DNA of 64,000 bases, taken from positions 124,001 through 188,000 of the forward strand of contig JBMOKJ010000006.1 of assembly GCA_049315325.1 (NCBI GenBank). The letters run 5' to 3'. The stretch is from CAXXIC01 sp049315325. Lineage in GTDB: Bacteria; Bacteroidota; Bacteroidia; Bacteroidales; UBA7332. The translations under genes were made by a program, and so were the position numbers. The notes below the pieces were generated by a model that saw only the letters and a program-made list of their open reading frames with translations, was not told the origin of the DNA and did no database searches. This document shows positions 1-9,827 of the stretch, one piece after another; within the stretch, counting starts at the first letter, position 1; the number at the start of each line of letters is the position of its first letter.

Positions 1-1809
1 CTCTATTTCTACGACAATACCCCGGTTGCTGATACACAAGCACCAACAGATTTTACTGCTACAAAAGGAGCAGCTACGTCAAGTAGCGTTGAACTTCTTT
101 TGAAAGCAACCGATAATTCTGGCGCAGTCATTTATACTCTTTCTTCGGGTAAACATAGCGAAGACGTGAATGGTGTTTCAGGTGTTGAAAAATCATTTGT
201 GATAAGCAATTTACCTGCTGACACAACTTTTGTTATTTCTGTTGTAGCTAAAGATGCTGCCGGAAATGCTGCTGTAAACAATCCGATTGAAGTAACTGTG
301 AAAACTTTGGCCGCAGTAGTATCTGGTCCTTCTACAGCAGCTCCAACGCCTCCAGTTTACGCTGCTCCAAAAGTGATTTCTATCTTCAGTGATGCATATA
401 CTCCTATCGCTGGGACTAGCAACTTCAATCCAAATTGGGGACAATCTACTGCTGTAACAACTGTTACCGTTGCTGGAAGTGCTATGTTGAAATATAGCAA
501 CTTGAATTACCAAGGTCTTGAGTTTGGTAGTGATGTGAATGCTGTTGCAATGAAATATTTGCACGTAGATGTATTTACTAACGACGAAACTTCATTGCAA
601 ATTTTCCCTATCAGCCGTGCTACAGGAGAGAAATTTGTACAACTTACTCCTCTGAATCTGAATGCATGGAATAGTTTTGATATTCCTTTGACAGATTTCA
701 CCAGCAAAGGCTTGTCTATGGCCGACATTTTCCAATTCAAATTTGTTGGATCGGGTGGAAAAACAGTCTATCTAGATAACCTCTATTTCTACGATAACTC
801 TGCAGCTACTGATACTGAAGCGCCAACTGCATTTACTGCAACAAAAGGTATTATTGCTTCCGATGGTATTGAGTTGTTGTTGACTGCAAGTGATAACACT
901 GGTGCAGTTGGATTCGAAATTACGTATGGTACAACTACGCTTAAAACAGGTGGAGTTTCAGGTGTGCAGAAATCGTTCGTAGTTCAAGGTTTAACTCCTG
1001 CTACTGAATATTCTTTTTCTATAGTTGCTAAAGATGCTACAGGCAATATTGCAGCAAATAGTCCAATTGTAGTGACTGCTACAACAGCCTCTGCAATGGC
1101 TGCAGCTCCAGCACCAACAGCACCAGCTGACAAAGTAATTTCTATCTTCAGTAATGCGTATACCGATGTTGCAAATACCAATTTCAATCCAGGTTGGGGA
1201 CAATCAACTGTTGTAAGTACAGTGGACGTTGCTGGCAATCCAACATTGAAATATGCAAACTTGAACTATCAAGGAACTGAACTTGCTACACATGTAAATG
1301 CAAGTAGCATGAATAAATTGCATATTGATGTATTCACTGTCAACGAAACATCGTTGCAAATTACGCCAATCAGCCCAGGTCACGAATTGCTAGTAGCTCT
1401 TACTCCATTGAATCAAAATGTTTGGAATAGCTTTGATGTACCGTTGACTTCATTTACTGGAGTAGTTATGTCAGATATCTTCCAATTCAAAATTGTAGGT
1501 TCAGGTGGTAAAACAGTTTATCTAGACAACTTGTATTTCTACGATGATAGCACACCTATCAATACGATTAAGGCAGAGAATGCTCTTTCAGTATATCCTA
1601 GCAGAGTAACTGACAAAATGTCTCTTACTTCAGGATCTGTTATGAGTTCTATTCAGATTCGCAATCTAGTTGGTCAATTGGTGAAAACTATTCGTGTGAA
1701 TGCTACCGAAGCTAGTTTAGATGTCAACAATCTTTCTAGTGGAAATTACTTAGTTTCTGTGAAAATGGCAAACGGACAAGTGATTACCAAGAAAATTGTG
1801 AAATTGTAA
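1..1809 (+). CDS. Modular secreted protein with tandem Fn3 and carbohydrate-binding-like modules, T9SS cargo (5' end missing)
   Basis: The reading frame is open from base 1, so the gene starts left of the window. Visible modules in order: the end of one beta-sandwich module (LYFYDN), an Fn3-like domain (about nt 37-315), a module beginning KVISIFS (370-795), a second Fn3-like domain (820-1090), a second KVISIFS module (1132-1545) and a type A Por-secretion C-terminal domain (1570-1806) ending in KKIVKL. That last domain is known to direct export through the type IX system and attachment to the cell surface. No catalytic domain is visible in this part. The position before GH16 and GH81 genes suggests a surface glucan-binding protein or the accessory half of a large glucanase. 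The KVISIFS module is not assigned to a CBM family here. Confidence 0.85.
   Translation, partial: LYFYDNTPVADTQAPTDFTATKGAATSSSVELLLKATDNSGAVIYTLSSGKHSEDVNGVSGVEKSFVISNLPADTTFVISVVAKDAAGNAAVNNPIEVTVKTLAAVVSGPSTAAPTPPVYAAPKVISIFSDAYTPIAGTSNFNPNWGQSTAVTTVTVAGSAMLKYSNLNYQGLEFGSDVNAVAMKYLHVDVFTNDETSLQIFPISRATGEKFVQLTPLNLNAWNSFDIPLTDFTSKGLSMADIFQFKFVGSGGKTVYLDNLYFYDNSAATDTEAPTAFTATKGIIASDGIELLLTASDNTGAVGFEITYGTTTLKTGGVSGVQKSFVVQGLTPATEYSFSIVAKDATGNIAANSPIVVTATTASAMAAAPAPTAPADKVISIFSNAYTDVANTNFNPGWGQSTVVSTVDVAGNPTLKYANLNYQGTELATHVNASSMNKLHIDVFTVNETSLQITPISPGHELLVALTPLNQNVWNSFDVPLTSFTGVVMSDIFQFKIVGSGGKTVYLDNLYFYDDSTPINTIKAENALSVYPSRVTDKMSLTSGSVMSSIQIRNLVGQLVKTIRVNATEASLDVNNLSSGNYLVSVKMANGQVITKKIVKL
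370..1545 (+). repeat. Two in-frame copies of a ~140-residue KVISIFS module separated by an Fn3 domain
   Basis: Copy 1 spans 370-795 and copy 2 spans 1132-1545. Both run from KVISIFS(D/N)AYT through FNP(N/G)WGQST and TSLQI to GGKTVYLDNLYFYD. The first bases of the window encode the end of a third copy. The DNA is also similar between copies, with the stretch encoding LYFYD recurring at 1, 781 and 1531, so the array probably arose by internal duplication. Confidence 0.8.
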
Positions 1810-1816
1810 TTATTCT

Positions 1817-1858
1817 ATAAGTCCGTAGGGATTTCATCTCTACGGACTTATTCTCTTT
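1817..1858 (+). terminator. Rho-independent terminator
   Basis: A perfect 12-bp stem (ATAAGTCCGTAG at 1817-1828 with its complement at 1840-1851) has an 11-nt loop and is followed by a T-rich tract. It starts 8 nt after the stop codon of the modular protein and separates that transcript from the GH16 gene. Confidence 0.85.
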
Positions 1859-1907
1859 TAGAATTTAGTTTGCTTCAATTGTTGATCCTTTTCTAACAAC
1901 TATTTGT

Positions 1908-2966
1908 ATGAAATCCATTAGAACTCTTTTTCTGTTTGTATCTCTGTTAACTCCCATTTTTATGTATGGACAAACCACTTCAGATTTCGAATTGGTGTGG
2001 TCTGAAGAGTTCAACGATACGGCTAAAACAGTAAATGCTGCCAATTGGAATTTTGATGTAGGTGGAACAGGTTGGGGAAATCAAGAGTTGCAGTATTATA
2101 CCAATCGCACTGATAATGCGAGAGTAGAAAATGGGTACCTCATTTTGGAAGCAAAAAAAGAGGTCTACACAAGCTACAACCTCACATGCAATTACACATC
2201 AGGTCGCATCAATACGAAAGCGAAAGCATCATCGCTTTATGGAAAAATTGAGGCACGTATGAGTTTACCTTCTGGAGCGGGCACTTGGCCTGCATTTTGG
2301 ATGATGCCCGAAGTGAACACGTATGGCAATTGGCCAAGCAGTGGCGAAATCGACATTATGGAACATATTGGTTCCGACCCAACGATGATTTCGATGGCTG
2401 TTCACACCAAAGATAACAATGGAACAAAAGGTAATAATTGGTACAAACGCGTCTACCCTGGTAATATTGAAAACCAATTCCATACTTACGGAATTGAGTG
2501 GGAGCAAGATGCCATTCGGTTCTACATCGACAGTGTGAAACAAACTACTTTATGGCGGAATCTATCGGGAACCTACACTACATGGCCGTTCGATAAATCG
2601 TTTTATGTAATTTTGAACTTAGCCATTGGAGGAAAAATGGGTGGTACAGTTAACGATACCATCTTTGATTCGCCAGTGAAAATGGCTGTCGATTTTGTGC
2701 GCATCTACAAAAGTAAAACAGCAGCTATAAATTCTACCAAAGCAAATTCTGTGAAAGTGTATCCTACAGCTTTTCGGGATATTCTGACCGTTGCGACAGA
2801 CGAAACCGCTAGCGTGATCATTACTGATTTAGCGGGTCGAAAATCGTTGACTTCAAACGTCACAGGATTACAAAACATCGATACTTCATCACTTAAAACG
2901 GGTGTTTACCTTATCACGATTAAACAAAAAAACAACACTTCAACTTTCAAAGTTTTCAAGAAATAA
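1908..2966 (+). CDS. Secreted GH16 beta-glucanase (laminarinase type) with T9SS sorting domain
   Basis: This is predicted to be an endo-acting beta-1,3(4)-glucanase that cuts laminarin-like glucans outside the cell. Residues 1-22 form a signal peptide. The GH16 jelly roll covers about 25-270 and carries the motif GEIDIME, with E147 as nucleophile, D149 as assisting residue and E152 as acid/base by family knowledge. The methionine inside the motif marks the beta-bulge form found in laminarinases. Residues 280-352 are a type A Por-secretion sorting domain ending in FKVFKK. It is the first of three GH16 genes in the locus and has no accessory binding module. Exact linkage specificity cannot be read from the sequence. 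Confidence 0.92.
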   Translation: MKSIRTLFLFVSLLTPIFMYGQTTSDFELVWSEEFNDTAKTVNAANWNFDVGGTGWGNQELQYYTNRTDNARVENGYLILEAKKEVYTSYNLTCNYTSGRINTKAKASSLYGKIEARMSLPSGAGTWPAFWMMPEVNTYGNWPSSGEIDIMEHIGSDPTMISMAVHTKDNNGTKGNNWYKRVYPGNIENQFHTYGIEWEQDAIRFYIDSVKQTTLWRNLSGTYTTWPFDKSFYVILNLAIGGKMGGTVNDTIFDSPVKMAVDFVRIYKSKTAAINSTKANSVKVYPTAFRDILTVATDETASVIITDLAGRKSLTSNVTGLQNIDTSSLKTGVYLITIKQKNNTSTFKVFKK

Positions 2967-3084
2967 TCACGCCTTTTTCTAAGATTTTTGCTTATTAAAT
3001 GGGTTTCAAACCATAGACTTTTGCGCTATGATTAGCCACTCTTTTCTTTAAACCATTCATTGCATTTTCAATAAACATATTCTG

Positions 3085-4998
3085 ATGAATAAAATTAGTA
3101 TTGCTATTTACTTTCTATTTCTACCCATCTTTCTCTTCAGTCAAGATTATAAACTGATTTGGGAAGATAACTTCGACAAGCCGGTGCTCGATGAAATCAA
3201 TCATTGGACAATCGAGGTCAACGGAGATGGTGGTGGAAACAATGAGATGCAATATTATCGTCGTGAGAATATCTCTATTGAACAACACTCGAGTGGCGTA
3301 AATTGCTTGGTAATCAATGCTAAACGTGAGAGCTTTAATGGAAAATTAGTCACTTCAGGTCGATTGGTCACTCGCGGAAACGTCTCTTGCAAATATGGAA
3401 AAATTGAAGCACGCATCAAGCTGCCTTCAACTGCAAATGGCTTATGGCCAGCTTTTTGGATGATGGGGGACGACTATTCTACTGTTGGATGGCCTCGTTG
3501 TGGAGAGATTGATATACTCGAAATGGGAAATTCTGGTGGAATAAATGCTGGAACTCAAAACAGATTTATGAATGGAGCCTGTCATTGGGGTGAAGTGTGG
3601 ACTTATTATGCCAAAAACAGCACCGCGCCTTACAGTGTTCAGGATGATTTTCATTTGTACTCATTGGTTTGGGACTCTACTGCTGTGAAAATGTACCTCG
3701 ATTTAGATAAATACCCGACCAACGCACCTTATTACGAAATGAGTCTTGCTGGTCAAGATGTGGCAGGCAATGTTGCACACTACTTTCATAAGCCATTCAG
3801 CATTTTGTTCAACCTAGCTGTTGGTGGAAATTTTACAGGAATTACAGGTAACGACAATATAAGTAGAATAACGGCTTTGCCAGTTGATGGAACTCCTGCA
3901 AAAATGTATGTGGATTATGTTCGTATTTATCAAAAAGGAGATGCTGGTCAAGAGTTCCACGGCCCATCGAATATCGTAGAAAACGTAGCACCAACGGCAT
4001 TTACCGCTACGAAAGGAGCAGTGACGCCAAACAGTGTAGAGTTGCTGCTGAATGCGACAGATAATTCAGGCTCTATCGTTTACGAAATTAGCTACAATGG
4101 GACAACTCTGCTCGCAAAAGGCGTTTCGGGAACTCAACTATCGTATGTTATTTCAGGTCTGTCGACCTCAACAACTTACAATTTCTCGATAATAGCTAAA
4201 GACGCAAGTGGCAATGTTGCTGCCAACAATCCAATTGTAGTTTCAGCCACCACAGGGTTAGATTACAAATTTGCGACCATTGATTTCGAAACCGTTGGTC
4301 AGGATTGGGCATGGAATCTGTTTAGCAACGGAGATAATTCACCATCACTCTATTCGGTTGTTGCAAACCCAAATACGACTGGCATAAATCCATCAGCGAA
4401 TTGTGCAAAATACATCATCAACGCATCTGGTTCGCCTTGGGCAGGTTTGTTTTCATCGAATATCGGACCATTCACGCTCACATCGGATAACTGCAAAGTG
4501 AAAGTGTTGGTTTACAAAGATGTTATCAGTTATTTCGACATAAAATTTGAAAATGCCGATGCTTCGGTGGTTTGCGAAAAGAAGATTCAAAACAAACTCA
4601 TCAATCAGTGGGAAGAATTGACGCTTGATTATAGTTCATTCCTCGGAAAATCGTTCAGTAAAATTGTAGTATTCCCTGATTTTCCTGCTGCACGTACTGC
4701 TGGAAGTACAAATTATTGGGATAATATCTCCTTTAACTCACTGAATAGCAGTATTGCAAACACGAAAATTAATACCTGCTCACTTTACCCAAATCCAGTT
4801 CGGGATAGATTGCAAATCAATGCAAATCAGGAGATTGCAAATGTAACAATCCAAAATATGGTTGGACAAACGCTCTGTCGATCAACGGTGAAGAATAATC
4901 AGTATACTCTGAATGTCAGCGATTTACCAAAGGGAAATTACATTGTTACTGTGAATTTTACGAATGGACGTAAGCAAACTCAGAAAATCACGAAATAA
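3085..4998 (+). CDS. Secreted multimodular GH16 beta-glucanase with Fn3, binding-like module and T9SS domain
   Basis: Predicted endo-beta-1,3-glucanase. Residues 1-20 form the signal peptide. The GH16 domain (22-285) carries GEIDILEMG with E141, D143 and E146 as the catalytic set. An Fn3-like domain follows (about 302-392) and is close in sequence to the Fn3 units of the first protein in the window. Residues 395-550 form a beta-rich module ending in YWDNISFN, which resembles galactose-binding-like carbohydrate modules. The C-terminal 75 residues are a Por-secretion sorting domain. The catalytic domain is closer to the GH16 at 9828 than to the one at 1908, which suggests duplication within the locus followed by module gain or loss. 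Confidence 0.92.
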   Translation: MNKISIAIYFLFLPIFLFSQDYKLIWEDNFDKPVLDEINHWTIEVNGDGGGNNEMQYYRRENISIEQHSSGVNCLVINAKRESFNGKLVTSGRLVTRGNVSCKYGKIEARIKLPSTANGLWPAFWMMGDDYSTVGWPRCGEIDILEMGNSGGINAGTQNRFMNGACHWGEVWTYYAKNSTAPYSVQDDFHLYSLVWDSTAVKMYLDLDKYPTNAPYYEMSLAGQDVAGNVAHYFHKPFSILFNLAVGGNFTGITGNDNISRITALPVDGTPAKMYVDYVRIYQKGDAGQEFHGPSNIVENVAPTAFTATKGAVTPNSVELLLNATDNSGSIVYEISYNGTTLLAKGVSGTQLSYVISGLSTSTTYNFSIIAKDASGNVAANNPIVVSATTGLDYKFATIDFETVGQDWAWNLFSNGDNSPSLYSVVANPNTTGINPSANCAKYIINASGSPWAGLFSSNIGPFTLTSDNCKVKVLVYKDVISYFDIKFENADASVVCEKKIQNKLINQWEELTLDYSSFLGKSFSKIVVFPDFPAARTAGSTNYWDNISFNSLNSSIANTKINTCSLYPNPVRDRLQINANQEIANVTIQNMVGQTLCRSTVKNNQYTLNVSDLPKGNYIVTVNFTNGRKQTQKITK

Positions 4999-5049
4999 AG
5001 GCCGCCTCTAACCACAACTATAAAACCACTTCTACAACACACACAAAAA

Positions 5050-8000
5050 ATGAAAAACAAAATAATCATTTCTTTTTTATCGATTTTCTTTATTCAACTG
5101 CTCCAAAATCCTTCGATTGTAGCTCAGAAAGTAGCAGTCGGGAGTGGTAGTTACACAACTACATTCCCGGGTAATGATCAGGCTGGCAGAAATGCGTTTC
5201 CTTCGGGAACACCTTTCTTGAGTGGAAATGCAATCGGCAAACCCGTGCCAACAAGCGATTGGTGGTCGGCTTTGGTGAAAAATGGCTCAGCATCGAATCT
5301 GTTCAACTATCCATTTACGATGAAAACAACTACTACGGGTTTGGTTGTAAGTTATATCCCATCGGGCGTGATTGACGATTTAACACCGTTTTCCGTTGGA
5401 GTTTCGGGTCTAAATGCTTCCAAAACCAACGTTTATGACTATTCAGACTGGACAGTGACGATGGATTGGAACGATGGAACGCATCAGTTTCAAGCCACAT
5501 CGGGTGTTGCGATGCCTTTTCTCTATTTTACAAAAAAAACAACGGATATCGCACAGGTTACCGTCAATTCCGGCACGGTAGTGATTGACAACGAAATGCT
5601 TGTCTGCACGAATGTGAAAAACGGTGCTGATTTTGCAGTTTATGCTCCAGTGGGAAGCACTTGGACTCAAAATGGAGCCGTTTATACCTCAACGTTGAAC
5701 GGTAAAAATTACTGGTCGATGGTATTTATTCCGCTTACTGCATCAAATGTTGCCACAGTTGCCACCGAATACAAAAAATATGCTTATGTCTTCCCAACGA
5801 AAACAACAGCAAACTACTCGTTTAACGAAACCACTTCTGTAGTTCGCACCGATTTCAACGTAGAAACCGATGTAAAAGAGGGCACCGAAACCAATATGTT
5901 GATTGGGTTGTTGCCTCACCAATGGGCGCATTTGGCAGCTAGTTCACCTGCTCCAAATAAATACAGCTATGCGACGGTCCGTGGAGAAATGAAGACCATG
6001 GCAGGGAATAGCTTTAGCGTTGAGAATACGTTTCACGGCATTTTGCCAACGCTTCCTTATGTGGACAATTACAGCAAAGGCTTCACACCGACCATGCTAA
6101 CCGACAAGATTGCAGGTCTCGAAAATAGTACAATGGCGACTTGGACCGATTCGTACAACGAAGGTCAGGTCTTCAACCAACTGATGCAAACCGCACGCAT
6201 TGCCAACGAAATGGGGAATATTGCAGCGCGCGACAAAATATTAAGCACCATCAAAACACGCCTCGAAAACTGGTTTAAAGCCGAAAATGGCGAGGTGGCA
6301 TTTCTATTTTACTATAATTCTACTTGGTCGTCGATGATAGGTTATCCTGCCGGTTATGGTCAGGATAATGGATTGAATGACAAACAGTTTCACTGGGGGT
6401 ATTTCCTTCAAGCGGCTGCTTTTGTAGCACAATTCAGCCCGGGATGGACAGCGCAATTTGGCGATATGGTGAACATGTTGGTGCGCGATGCCGCTGCTTA
6501 CGACCGTGCCGATACGATGTTCCCATATCTACGGAATTTCAGCCCTTATGCTGGTCATAGTTGGGTAGATGGATTTGCGAATAATCCACAAGGCAACAAC
6601 ATGGAGTCGAGCTCCGAAAGTATGAATTTCAATGCCGGACTCATTCAATGGGGTCAAGTGTCTGGCAACAAAGCCATTCGCGATTTGGGTGTTTACCTTT
6701 ATACAACTGAGCAAACCGGCATCGAGGAGTATTACATGGACACACACCACCGCAATTTCCCCTCTTCACAAAAATACAGCCTCTACTCACGCGTTTGGGC
6801 AAATGGAAACGATAACGGCACATTCTGGACATCCGATATCGCTGCTTCTTATGGAATCGAGATGTATCCAATTCAGGGCGGTTCGCTCTATTTAGGTCAG
6901 GATACGGTTTATGTGAAACGCCTTTGGGACGAAATTGTAGCTAGTACAGGGATTTCGAGCAATCAAGCGAATCCGAATCTTTGGCACGATATGATGTGGG
7001 AATACTTGGCATTTATCGACCCAGCCAAGGCTATCGAAATGTATAATTCGTATCCAAATCGTGAGATTAAATTCGGAATTTCTGACGCGCAAACCTACCA
7101 TTGGTTGCATGCAATGAATGCCTTGGGACGTGTAGATGCAACTATTACAGCCAATTATCCAATAGCATCAGCTTTCCGACTGAATGGAAAAATCAACTAT
7201 GTGGCACAAAATTATTCAGCCTCGCCCATTACGGTTACCTTTTCGACAGGCTATCAATTGGTAGTGCCTGCCGGTAAATTGGTCACAAGTCTCGATGGTC
7301 AGGTTTCTGGCGCAATCACCTCTTCTTTTGCACAAGCCTTTGTAGGTGGAAGCGTGAAGTTGAATGTGACTGTTTCGGGAGGAACGCCAACGAAAGTCGA
7401 ATTTATGGACGGTACCACTTCGTTGGGAACTGTCTCTGCAGCTCCATTCGTGCTAACAGCCTCGAATTTGCAATTAGGAATTCATAATTTCTATGCCAAA
7501 ATTTACGACGGCGACAAATACAATGTGACCAATACAGCACAAGTTTTGGTTGGAACCCAATTGCCTTATGGCGGAACGGCATCTGCCATTCCGGGTACTG
7601 TTGAGGCTGGCAAATTCGACACATTCGAAGGTGGAAAAGGACAGAATATCACCTATTTAGATGTGACAACGGCTAATTCCGGAACTTTCAGAATGGATGA
7701 ATCAGTGGATGCTTCAACCGATGCTGCAGAAGGAGCCATTGTTGGGTCTATCGCTTCGGGCGAATGGCTCAAATACAGTGTGGATGTGGCTCAATCGGGA
7801 TTGTATTCGTTTGCTTTCCGCTACGCTTCAGGCAATTCGGCGGGTGGTGGTCCATTCCATTTAGAATTGGATGGTCAATCAATTTCATCTGACATTCCTG
7901 TGCCATCTACTTCGAGCACTGTTTGGACGGTTTGGGCAACAAAAACAGTAGCCAACATTCCATTAACCGCTGGAAAACATATTTTGAAAATTGCATTTTC

Positions 8001-9804
8001 TTCAGGAGAATTCAATTTAGGCAAAATGACATTTACTCGCACCGGCGATTTGGCTTACAGCTATCCTACTGCGAATGCTGGAACGGACTTGAAAGTGGTG
8101 CTACCTGCTTCAACGGCTACTCTCGATGGATTGGCAAGTACAGAATCTGCGGCAAAACCGTTGACTTACGTTTGGAAACAACTCTATGGACCAACGGTGG
8201 CAGTTATCTCAGATTCAACTGTTGCGAAACCGCAGATTTCAGGACTTGTGGAGGGAATGTACAGTTTCAGATTGACCGTGAAAAACGCAGATTTGAAGAT
8301 TTCTTCTGACGATGTGCTTGTGATGGTAACGAACACAGCAAATGTTGCTCCGTCGGTTTCGTTGATTACACCAGCAGATAAATCGACCTACACCGAAGGA
8401 AAACCGGTAACAATCACCGCGAATGCAAGTGATTTTGATGGAACAATCGCTAAAGTTGATTTTTATGAAGGTACAACACTGATTAGCAGCGACAACAGTG
8501 CACCATATTCAGCCACATGGAGTCCAGCTCCGGGCAATTATGTCATAACTGCTAAAGCTACAGATAACGGTGGCGGAACAAGCACTTCGCAAGCTGCAAA
8601 CGTAACCATCGCACCCGTAATGTCGTGTACCGAAACGTCGAAAGTTGCCACTCAAGGCGCATTCACAGTCGGTTACAAATGCACGTACGAAACGGTTGGA
8701 TCCGATGTGACGATTACATTCGAATTACTCGACAATCAGCCGGGATTGGTTGCTTATTTGTGGAAAGAGACCCCATTTGCAGAGTCAGCAATGACAAATG
8801 TGAGTGGAAATATTTTCTCCACAACCATCAGTGGTCAGACTGCCGGAGCGAAATTGAGTTATGCGTGTAAGTTTGCCTATTCTGGTGGGATGTCTGTGAC
8901 CAAATACATGAGTTACGTGGTCGGAACCAATTGCGGAAGCACAAACGACACGCAAGCACCGATGAACTTCACAGCTACAGTTGGCGCAATTACACCGACG
9001 TCTATCGAGTTGCTCGTAAATGCGACTGACAACTCAGGAACGGTTGTTTACACCGCCACTTACGGAAGTGTCACCAAAAATATATCTGTGGCATCGGGAG
9101 TGCAAACTTCGTTTATGATTACCGCACTCACACCAGAAACGCCTTATTCGTTTGCTGTCGTAGCTTCGGATTTAACTGGAAATAAAACTGCACCTATAGC
9201 ATTGTCGGCCAAAACGGCTCTTAATACTAATACCGAATGTGCAGGATCAACGTCCGAAGCATCCCAAGGTGCATTTACGACGGGCTACAAATATGCCTTC
9301 GAAACAGTTGGCACAGACGTGAATTGTACGTTCGAATTATTGGACGATAAAGCTGGTTTAGTCGCTTATTTGTGGAACTACACTTCAGGTTTTGCTGAGT
9401 CGTCAATGACAAATGTAAGTGGAAAGAAATTCACCATCAAATTGACTGGCAAAACGGCGGGATCAGCCTTGAAATTGGCTTGTAAATTTGCCTTTTCTGG
9501 AGGAATGTCGGTGACCAAACAATTCTCATATACTGTTGGAAATAAGTGCGAAGGAGCGGGAGTTGAGAATATTTCTATCCGAAAAATTTCGTTCTATCCA
9601 AATCCGGTCAGAAACATATTGCACCTTGGATTGTCAGAAGACGATAGCCGCCTTGTTTTGACCGATATGTTGGGTAATAAAGTATTTTCTGAAACAGTTG
9701 GTGCAAGTTTCGACCTCAATATGAGTGGTTACAAACCGGGTATCTATTTCGTGAGTGTGGAGAATAGTCGCGGCATTCAGACCGTAAAAGTGATCAAAAA
9801 ATAG
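5050..9804 (+). CDS. GH81 endo-beta-1,3-glucanase, large multimodular T9SS cargo
   Basis: This is a 1584-residue secreted enzyme predicted to attack long or insoluble beta-1,3-glucan. Signal peptide 1-26. The GH81 catalytic region is about 60-720. The family motifs are clear: NDKQFHWGY with D444 as likely acid, and MESSSESMN with E519 and E523 spaced four apart as in known GH81 enzymes. Then come an Ig-like segment (about 755-845), a CBM6-like module (848-1000), a PKD-like domain (1000-1095), an Ig-like domain (1097-1190), two copies of an unnamed ~103-residue module (1193-1295 and 1397-1500) around an Fn3 domain, and a Por-secretion sorting domain (1508-1584). It lies between two GH16 genes with short gaps, consistent with one transcript. 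Confidence 0.93.
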   Translation: MKNKIIISFLSIFFIQLLQNPSIVAQKVAVGSGSYTTTFPGNDQAGRNAFPSGTPFLSGNAIGKPVPTSDWWSALVKNGSASNLFNYPFTMKTTTTGLVVSYIPSGVIDDLTPFSVGVSGLNASKTNVYDYSDWTVTMDWNDGTHQFQATSGVAMPFLYFTKKTTDIAQVTVNSGTVVIDNEMLVCTNVKNGADFAVYAPVGSTWTQNGAVYTSTLNGKNYWSMVFIPLTASNVATVATEYKKYAYVFPTKTTANYSFNETTSVVRTDFNVETDVKEGTETNMLIGLLPHQWAHLAASSPAPNKYSYATVRGEMKTMAGNSFSVENTFHGILPTLPYVDNYSKGFTPTMLTDKIAGLENSTMATWTDSYNEGQVFNQLMQTARIANEMGNIAARDKILSTIKTRLENWFKAENGEVAFLFYYNSTWSSMIGYPAGYGQDNGLNDKQFHWGYFLQAAAFVAQFSPGWTAQFGDMVNMLVRDAAAYDRADTMFPYLRNFSPYAGHSWVDGFANNPQGNNMESSSESMNFNAGLIQWGQVSGNKAIRDLGVYLYTTEQTGIEEYYMDTHHRNFPSSQKYSLYSRVWANGNDNGTFWTSDIAASYGIEMYPIQGGSLYLGQDTVYVKRLWDEIVASTGISSNQANPNLWHDMMWEYLAFIDPAKAIEMYNSYPNREIKFGISDAQTYHWLHAMNALGRVDATITANYPIASAFRLNGKINYVAQNYSASPITVTFSTGYQLVVPAGKLVTSLDGQVSGAITSSFAQAFVGGSVKLNVTVSGGTPTKVEFMDGTTSLGTVSAAPFVLTASNLQLGIHNFYAKIYDGDKYNVTNTAQVLVGTQLPYGGTASAIPGTVEAGKFDTFEGGKGQNITYLDVTTANSGTFRMDESVDASTDAAEGAIVGSIASGEWLKYSVDVAQSGLYSFAFRYASGNSAGGGPFHLELDGQSISSDIPVPSTSSTVWTVWATKTVANIPLTAGKHILKIAFSSGEFNLGKMTFTRTGDLAYSYPTANAGTDLKVVLPASTATLDGLASTESAAKPLTYVWKQLYGPTVAVISDSTVAKPQISGLVEGMYSFRLTVKNADLKISSDDVLVMVTNTANVAPSVSLITPADKSTYTEGKPVTITANASDFDGTIAKVDFYEGTTLISSDNSAPYSATWSPAPGNYVITAKATDNGGGTSTSQAANVTIAPVMSCTETSKVATQGAFTVGYKCTYETVGSDVTITFELLDNQPGLVAYLWKETPFAESAMTNVSGNIFSTTISGQTAGAKLSYACKFAYSGGMSVTKYMSYVVGTNCGSTNDTQAPMNFTATVGAITPTSIELLVNATDNSGTVVYTATYGSVTKNISVASGVQTSFMITALTPETPYSFAVVASDLTGNKTAPIALSAKTALNTNTECAGSTSEASQGAFTTGYKYAFETVGTDVNCTFELLDDKAGLVAYLWNYTSGFAESSMTNVSGKKFTIKLTGKTAGSALKLACKFAFSGGMSVTKQFSYTVGNKCEGAGVENISIRKISFYPNPVRNILHLGLSEDDSRLVLTDMLGNKVFSETVGASFDLNMSGYKPGIYFVSVENSRGIQTVKVIKK

Positions 9805-9827
9805 GTTTATTTAAAAAATAAGATAGT

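Noticed and set aside
7923..8309. Possible frameshifted gene within the GH81 protein
   Set aside because: The main frame is continuous through CBM6-like and PKD-like domains, so the alternative frame is not needed.
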